Positions 5,070 to 6,441 of a stretch of 6,441 nucleotides of DNA are shown one piece after another. Position 1 is the first letter of the stretch; each line of letters begins with the position of its first letter. The stretch lies in contig WFOP01000198.1 in the NCBI GenBank assembly GCA_015487985.1, positions 1 to 6,441 on the forward strand, read 5' to 3'. The notes under the pieces are model-generated. The model was given only the letters and a program-made list of their open reading frames with translations. It did no database searches and was not told where the DNA came from. Both the position numbers and the translations under genes were made by a program. The stretch is from Hyphomicrobiales bacterium (lineage in GTDB: Bacteria; Pseudomonadota; Alphaproteobacteria; Rhizobiales; Devosiaceae).

Positions 5070-6242
5070 CTACTCTGCCGGATCGAGGCGAAAAATCGAT
5101 CCGGTCAGGGAAACCGCATAAAGCTCACCAAAACCATCGGTGCCAAAACTAGATAGAAATTCGACCCGTCCAAGCATGCCTGCCCAAGAGCGTTTGGATG
5201 TTGCCACCCCGTCCATGAGGAGAAAGCTGGATATCTCCCCCGTGCAAAAATCGCCATAAAAATAGTGGCCGTTCAGATCAGGGATGTTTTTCCCGCGATA
5301 GACATATCCGCCCGTGATGGCGCACCCCTCCCCGGTCGGGTAGGTAAGAACCGGCCAATCAAGGTCTTTTTGGCGGCACGCCGCATCTGAAAAACAAGAA
5401 TTCCCCTCCGCCAGCGGCCAGCCGAGATTTAGACAGCTGGATGCGCTGCCGGCACCGATGACATGAACTTCTTCCTCCCCCGACTGGCCCACATCCGCGA
5501 TATACAACTGGTCCCCATCAAAGGAAAAACGCCACGGGTTTCTTGCTCCATAGACCCAGGATTCCGGTGCGGGAGCGTTCAAATCGGGATTATCATCAGG
5601 GATTGCAAACGGCTGGGCAAACCCCGGCCCCACCCCGATGCGCACAATTGCGCCAAGGGGCGTATCAAAATTCTGTCCGTTTGCATAAGTATCATTGGCA
5701 CCGCCGCCATCACCAAAACCAACATATAGATATCCATCGGGGCCAAAGGCAATCATGCCCCCGTTATGATTGCCGGCGGGTTGGTCAAGAGCATAAACCT
5801 CGCGTCTGGAGGCGGGGTCAAAACCGCGTAAATTTTCATCAAAGCGATATTCTTCAATCACGCTTGTCAGGTTCCCCTTCGTATAAGACACATAGGCAAG
5901 ATTATTGTTCAAAAAGTCAGGATGCAGAGCCAGTCCCAGCAACCCCGCCTCCCCCGCATGGGTTACACGCTCAATAATATTGAGAACATCGCGCACCTTT
6001 GTGTCCTCTAAAACACTCACAATTCCGTTCTGCTGCACAATGAACAACCGGGAATCCCCCGGGGCTGCGGTCACAAAAACGGGACTGGCAAGCCCCTGCG
6101 CAACCCTTGTCAGCTTTATTTTTGCAGTCGGGCTTTGAATAGCTTCAGCATTGGTTTGTGCAAACAGTGGCGTTGAAAACACAACAAGGAGAAATGCCAG
6201 CATATGCGGTTTTATTTTTGCGGAGACAGAACTTTTTATCAT
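5070..6242 (-). CDS. Secreted PQQ-type glucose/sorbosone dehydrogenase-family protein
   Basis: A 390-residue protein beginning with a signal peptide: basic residues up to Lys11, a hydrophobic stretch at about 14-27, and a likely cleavage after LFA (28) before QTNAEA. The mature part reads as a six-bladed beta-propeller of the glucose/sorbosone dehydrogenase family. Visible motifs are GEAGLLGLALHPDF (97-110), AGNHNGGMIAFGPDG (156-170) with the likely catalytic His159, YLYVGFGDGG (171-180), YGARNPWRFSFD (231-242) with the likely cofactor-contacting Arg234, YIADVGQ (247-253) and GCAITGGYVYRG (306-317). Relatives such as E. coli YliI (Asd) oxidise aldoses in the periplasm with pyrroloquinoline quinone; substrate and cofactor use here are inferred. 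Five cysteines (270, 283, 289, 307, 333) suggest disulfides in an exported protein, as in many family members. The start at 6242 has GAGGA at 6253-6257 upstream. The LysR-type gene ends 40 bases upstream on the same strand, so the two may be co-transcribed. Confidence 0.93.
   Translation of the reverse strand: MIKSSVSAKIKPHMLAFLLVVFSTPLFAQTNAEAIQSPTAKIKLTRVAQGLASPVFVTAAPGDSRLFIVQQNGIVSVLEDTKVRDVLNIIERVTHAGEAGLLGLALHPDFLNNNLAYVSYTKGNLTSVIEEYRFDENLRGFDPASRREVYALDQPAGNHNGGMIAFGPDGYLYVGFGDGGGANDTYANGQNFDTPLGAIVRIGVGPGFAQPFAIPDDNPDLNAPAPESWVYGARNPWRFSFDGDQLYIADVGQSGEEEVHVIGAGSASSCLNLGWPLAEGNSCFSDAACRQKDLDWPVLTYPTGEGCAITGGYVYRGKNIPDLNGHYFYGDFCTGEISSFLLMDGVATSKRSWAGMLGRVEFLSSFGTDGFGELYAVSLTGSIFRLDPAE
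5078..5104. terminator. Perfect 9-bp hairpin at the convergent gene junction
   Basis: CCGGATCGA (5078-5086) pairs exactly with TCGATCCGG (5096-5104) around a 9-base loop. It lies inside the last codons of the sugar dehydrogenase gene and 12 bases beyond the synthetase stop codon, so it would form in transcripts from both strands. Neither side is followed by a T tract. It may act as a shared transcript-end structure for the two convergent genes, or its complementarity may be incidental to the coding sequence. Confidence 0.4.
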
Positions 6243-6252
6243 TTTATGCTTT

Positions 6253-6268
6253 TCCTCATCAATTGATG
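6253..6268 (-). promoter_or_regulatory. Palindrome abutting the ribosome binding site of the sugar dehydrogenase gene
   Basis: CATCAATTGATG (6257-6268) is a perfect 12-base palindrome. On the minus strand it runs straight into GAGGA (6253-6257), which lies 10 bases before the ATG at 6242. A protein bound here could block expression. In RNA a zero-loop palindrome would fold poorly, so an operator is more likely than a hairpin. Function is not shown. Confidence 0.35.
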
Positions 6269-6282
6269 CAGGGTGAGCTGTG

Positions 6283-6441
6283 TCACAACTGCAAAAAACT
6301 GGGCAGGTAATTCTTTTCCTCGGTTACAAGAAATGCCTGCACCCGCTCAATAACCGGGGTTAATTCCACTTCAGCGGGGCGCACCACAAACCACCGGCGC
6401 ATGATTGGCAACCCCTGCATGTCAATGGTGGCAATACGCCC
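6283..6441 (-). CDS. LysR-type transcriptional regulator, C-terminal fragment (gene cut by window edge)
   Basis: The frame is open from the right edge and codes for the last 52 residues of a protein, ending with TGA at 6285-6283. The stretch RIATIDMQGLPIMRRWFVV followed by LTPVIERVQAFL matches the usual end of LysR-type regulators of the CbbR-like group. There the pattern is a short beta strand, an LDVxGLPIxRxWYVV-like segment, then LSPxAxAFxxFL in the last helix. The helix-turn-helix and most of the effector domain lie beyond the window. The stop codon is 40 bases before the sugar dehydrogenase start on the same strand, with no clear terminator between, so they may share a transcript. Its targets cannot be read from this fragment. 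Confidence 0.82.
   Translation of the reverse strand, partial: GRIATIDMQGLPIMRRWFVVRPAEVELTPVIERVQAFLVTEEKNYLPSFLQL

Noticed and set aside
5543..5977. A 144-codon plus-strand frame within the sugar dehydrogenase gene
   Set aside because: It is antisense to a well-supported gene and its Gln/His/Arg-rich translation is typical of a shadow frame.

Overview
The window holds six protein-coding genes, two of them cut by the window edges, and no RNA genes, insertion sequences or CRISPR arrays that I can see. Base composition is moderate to slightly GC-rich. The purine-rich Shine-Dalgarno sites and the protein families (HSD10-type SDR, FeaR-like AraC regulator, CbbR-like LysR regulator, secreted PQQ-type sugar dehydrogenase) fit a free-living Gram-negative bacterium. 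Alphaproteobacteria is my best guess, but nothing in the window proves it.

Layout, left to right. (1) Plus strand, 3-440: the C-terminal part of a short-chain dehydrogenase of the 3-hydroxyacyl-CoA dehydrogenase type 2 kind. (2) 441-741: a 301-base gap with a three-copy tandem repeat, weak stem-loops, and a direct repeat placed just upstream of a -10-like hexamer. (3) Plus, 742-2142: an NAD(P)-dependent aldehyde dehydrogenase. (4) 2143-2358: a gap with two inverted repeats. (5) Plus, 2359-3315: an AraC-family regulator starting at TTG. (6) 3316-3433: a short gap with one further copy of the repeat seen before the aldehyde dehydrogenase. (7) Plus, 3434-5065: an AMP-forming acyl-CoA synthetase resembling the medium-chain (ACSM) group. 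(8) Minus, 6242-5070: a secreted glucose/sorbosone dehydrogenase-family protein that converges on the synthetase with only 4 bases between the stop codons. (9) Minus, 6441-6283: the last 52 residues of a LysR-type regulator lying 40 bases upstream of the sugar dehydrogenase.

How the genes may work together (inference). The plus-strand genes make a plausible catabolic route. The aldehyde dehydrogenase oxidises an aldehyde to a carboxylic acid, the synthetase activates the acid to its CoA thioester, and the HSD10-type dehydrogenase oxidises a 3-hydroxyacyl-CoA during beta-oxidation. The AraC-type regulator encoded between them is the natural candidate activator, and a shared sequence element upstream of both enzyme genes supports this. 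The substrate cannot be read from the sequence. The minus-strand pair looks like a separate unit: a LysR regulator followed by a periplasmic sugar dehydrogenase.

I found no clearly new biological system. The observations most worth checking are the putative AraC-type operator, the paired alternative hairpins before the AraC gene, and the hairpin inside the coding end of the sugar dehydrogenase.
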